DNA of 5,681 bases from Methanobacteriaceae archaeon. Its GTDB lineage: Archaea > Methanobacteriota > Methanobacteria > Methanobacteriales > Methanobacteriaceae. Shown piece after piece: positions 5,601 through 5,681 of the stretch (the first letter of the stretch is position 1; every line of letters begins with the position of its first letter). The translations under genes and the position numbers were made by a program. The notes below the pieces were generated by a model that saw only the letters and a program-made list of their open reading frames with translations, was not told the origin of the DNA and ran no database searches. The DNA is taken from positions 1 to 5,681 of the forward strand of contig CAAGFH010000227.1 in assembly GCA_900769095.1 (NCBI GenBank), in the 5' to 3' direction.

Positions 5601-5681
5601 GAGCTTGCAGCGAAATGAAATTCCCATAGAAAACCATAGTACACAAACAAAACACAAAAGGACTTCACTACTGGGATCGAA
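5601..5681 (-). rRNA. 5S ribosomal RNA, 3' two thirds (5' end outside window)
   Basis: Read on the minus strand from the edge, TTCGATCCCAGTAGTGAAGTCC matches the loop B / helix III segment of archaeal 5S rRNA (usual form CGA-x-CCCGGAAGUUAAGxCC, positions about 45-65). Further on, GTACTATGG and CTATGGGAA form the helix IV hairpin, and the end TTCGCTGCAAGCTC is the usual 3' terminus that pairs with the missing 5' end. The 81 visible bases of the roughly 120-125 expected fit this. The gene is probably the last of a 16S-23S-5S operon lying beyond the window. The 3' end is placed at 5601 by analogy; it could differ by a base or two. Confidence 0.88.

Noticed and set aside
5659..5681. A tRNA T-arm at the right edge (the bases resemble TTCGATC-CCAGT)
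   Set aside because: The discriminator and acceptor would be abnormal. The following sequence continues into a clear 5S rRNA helix IV and 3' end, so the 5S reading explains all 81 bases.

Overview
The window looks like a piece of a Methanobacteriales genome, most likely Methanobrevibacter or a close relative. It is very AT-rich. It carries archaeal-type translation genes (RNase P protein 4, a YhbY-like protein, ribosomal protein S19e and a PDCD5-like protein). It also holds a large secreted adhesin-like gene that combines a parallel beta-helix, a papain-like (C1) peptidase and Ig-like repeats, an architecture typical of gut and rumen methanogens. TATA-like boxes, GGAG or GGTGAT ribosome-binding sites and oligo-T terminators also fit an archaeon. 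The genus is inferred from gene content and style, not from a database match.

Positions 1-1273 hold a minus-strand translation and RNA-processing cluster. In transcription order it runs rnp4 (RNase P protein 4), a YhbY-family RNA-binding protein that overlaps rnp4 by 32 bases, rps19e, and the start of a PDCD5-like protein that runs off the window edge. Positions 1274-1501 form a divergent intergenic region with two short perfect inverted repeats and a TATA-like box. At 1502-2059 a plus-strand gene encodes a small membrane-anchored, sequon-rich Ig-like surface protein of unknown function.

Positions 2081-5197 (minus) hold the remains of one gene of about 1,040 codons for a secreted beta-helix / C1 peptidase / lectin-like / Ig-like protein. 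It now carries two in-frame stops and three single-base frameshifts, and its start codon is doubtful. The catalytic Gln, Cys, His and Asn codons are still present, so the decay appears recent. The gene converges on the small Ig-like gene and ends inside a terminator hairpin.

Positions 5198-5681 carry RNA features. The right edge (5601-5681, minus) is the 3' two thirds of a 5S rRNA gene, so an rRNA operon ends here. Between it and the adhesin is an island of higher GC content (about 5301-5450) with two consecutive long-range complementary helices, a TATA-like box about 25 bases upstream and a hairpin plus T8 downstream. It is a candidate for an independent minus-strand structured RNA that I could not assign to a known class. 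This island is the part of the window most likely to be undescribed. The translation cluster and the 5S gene are housekeeping; the middle is lineage-specific surface-protein territory.
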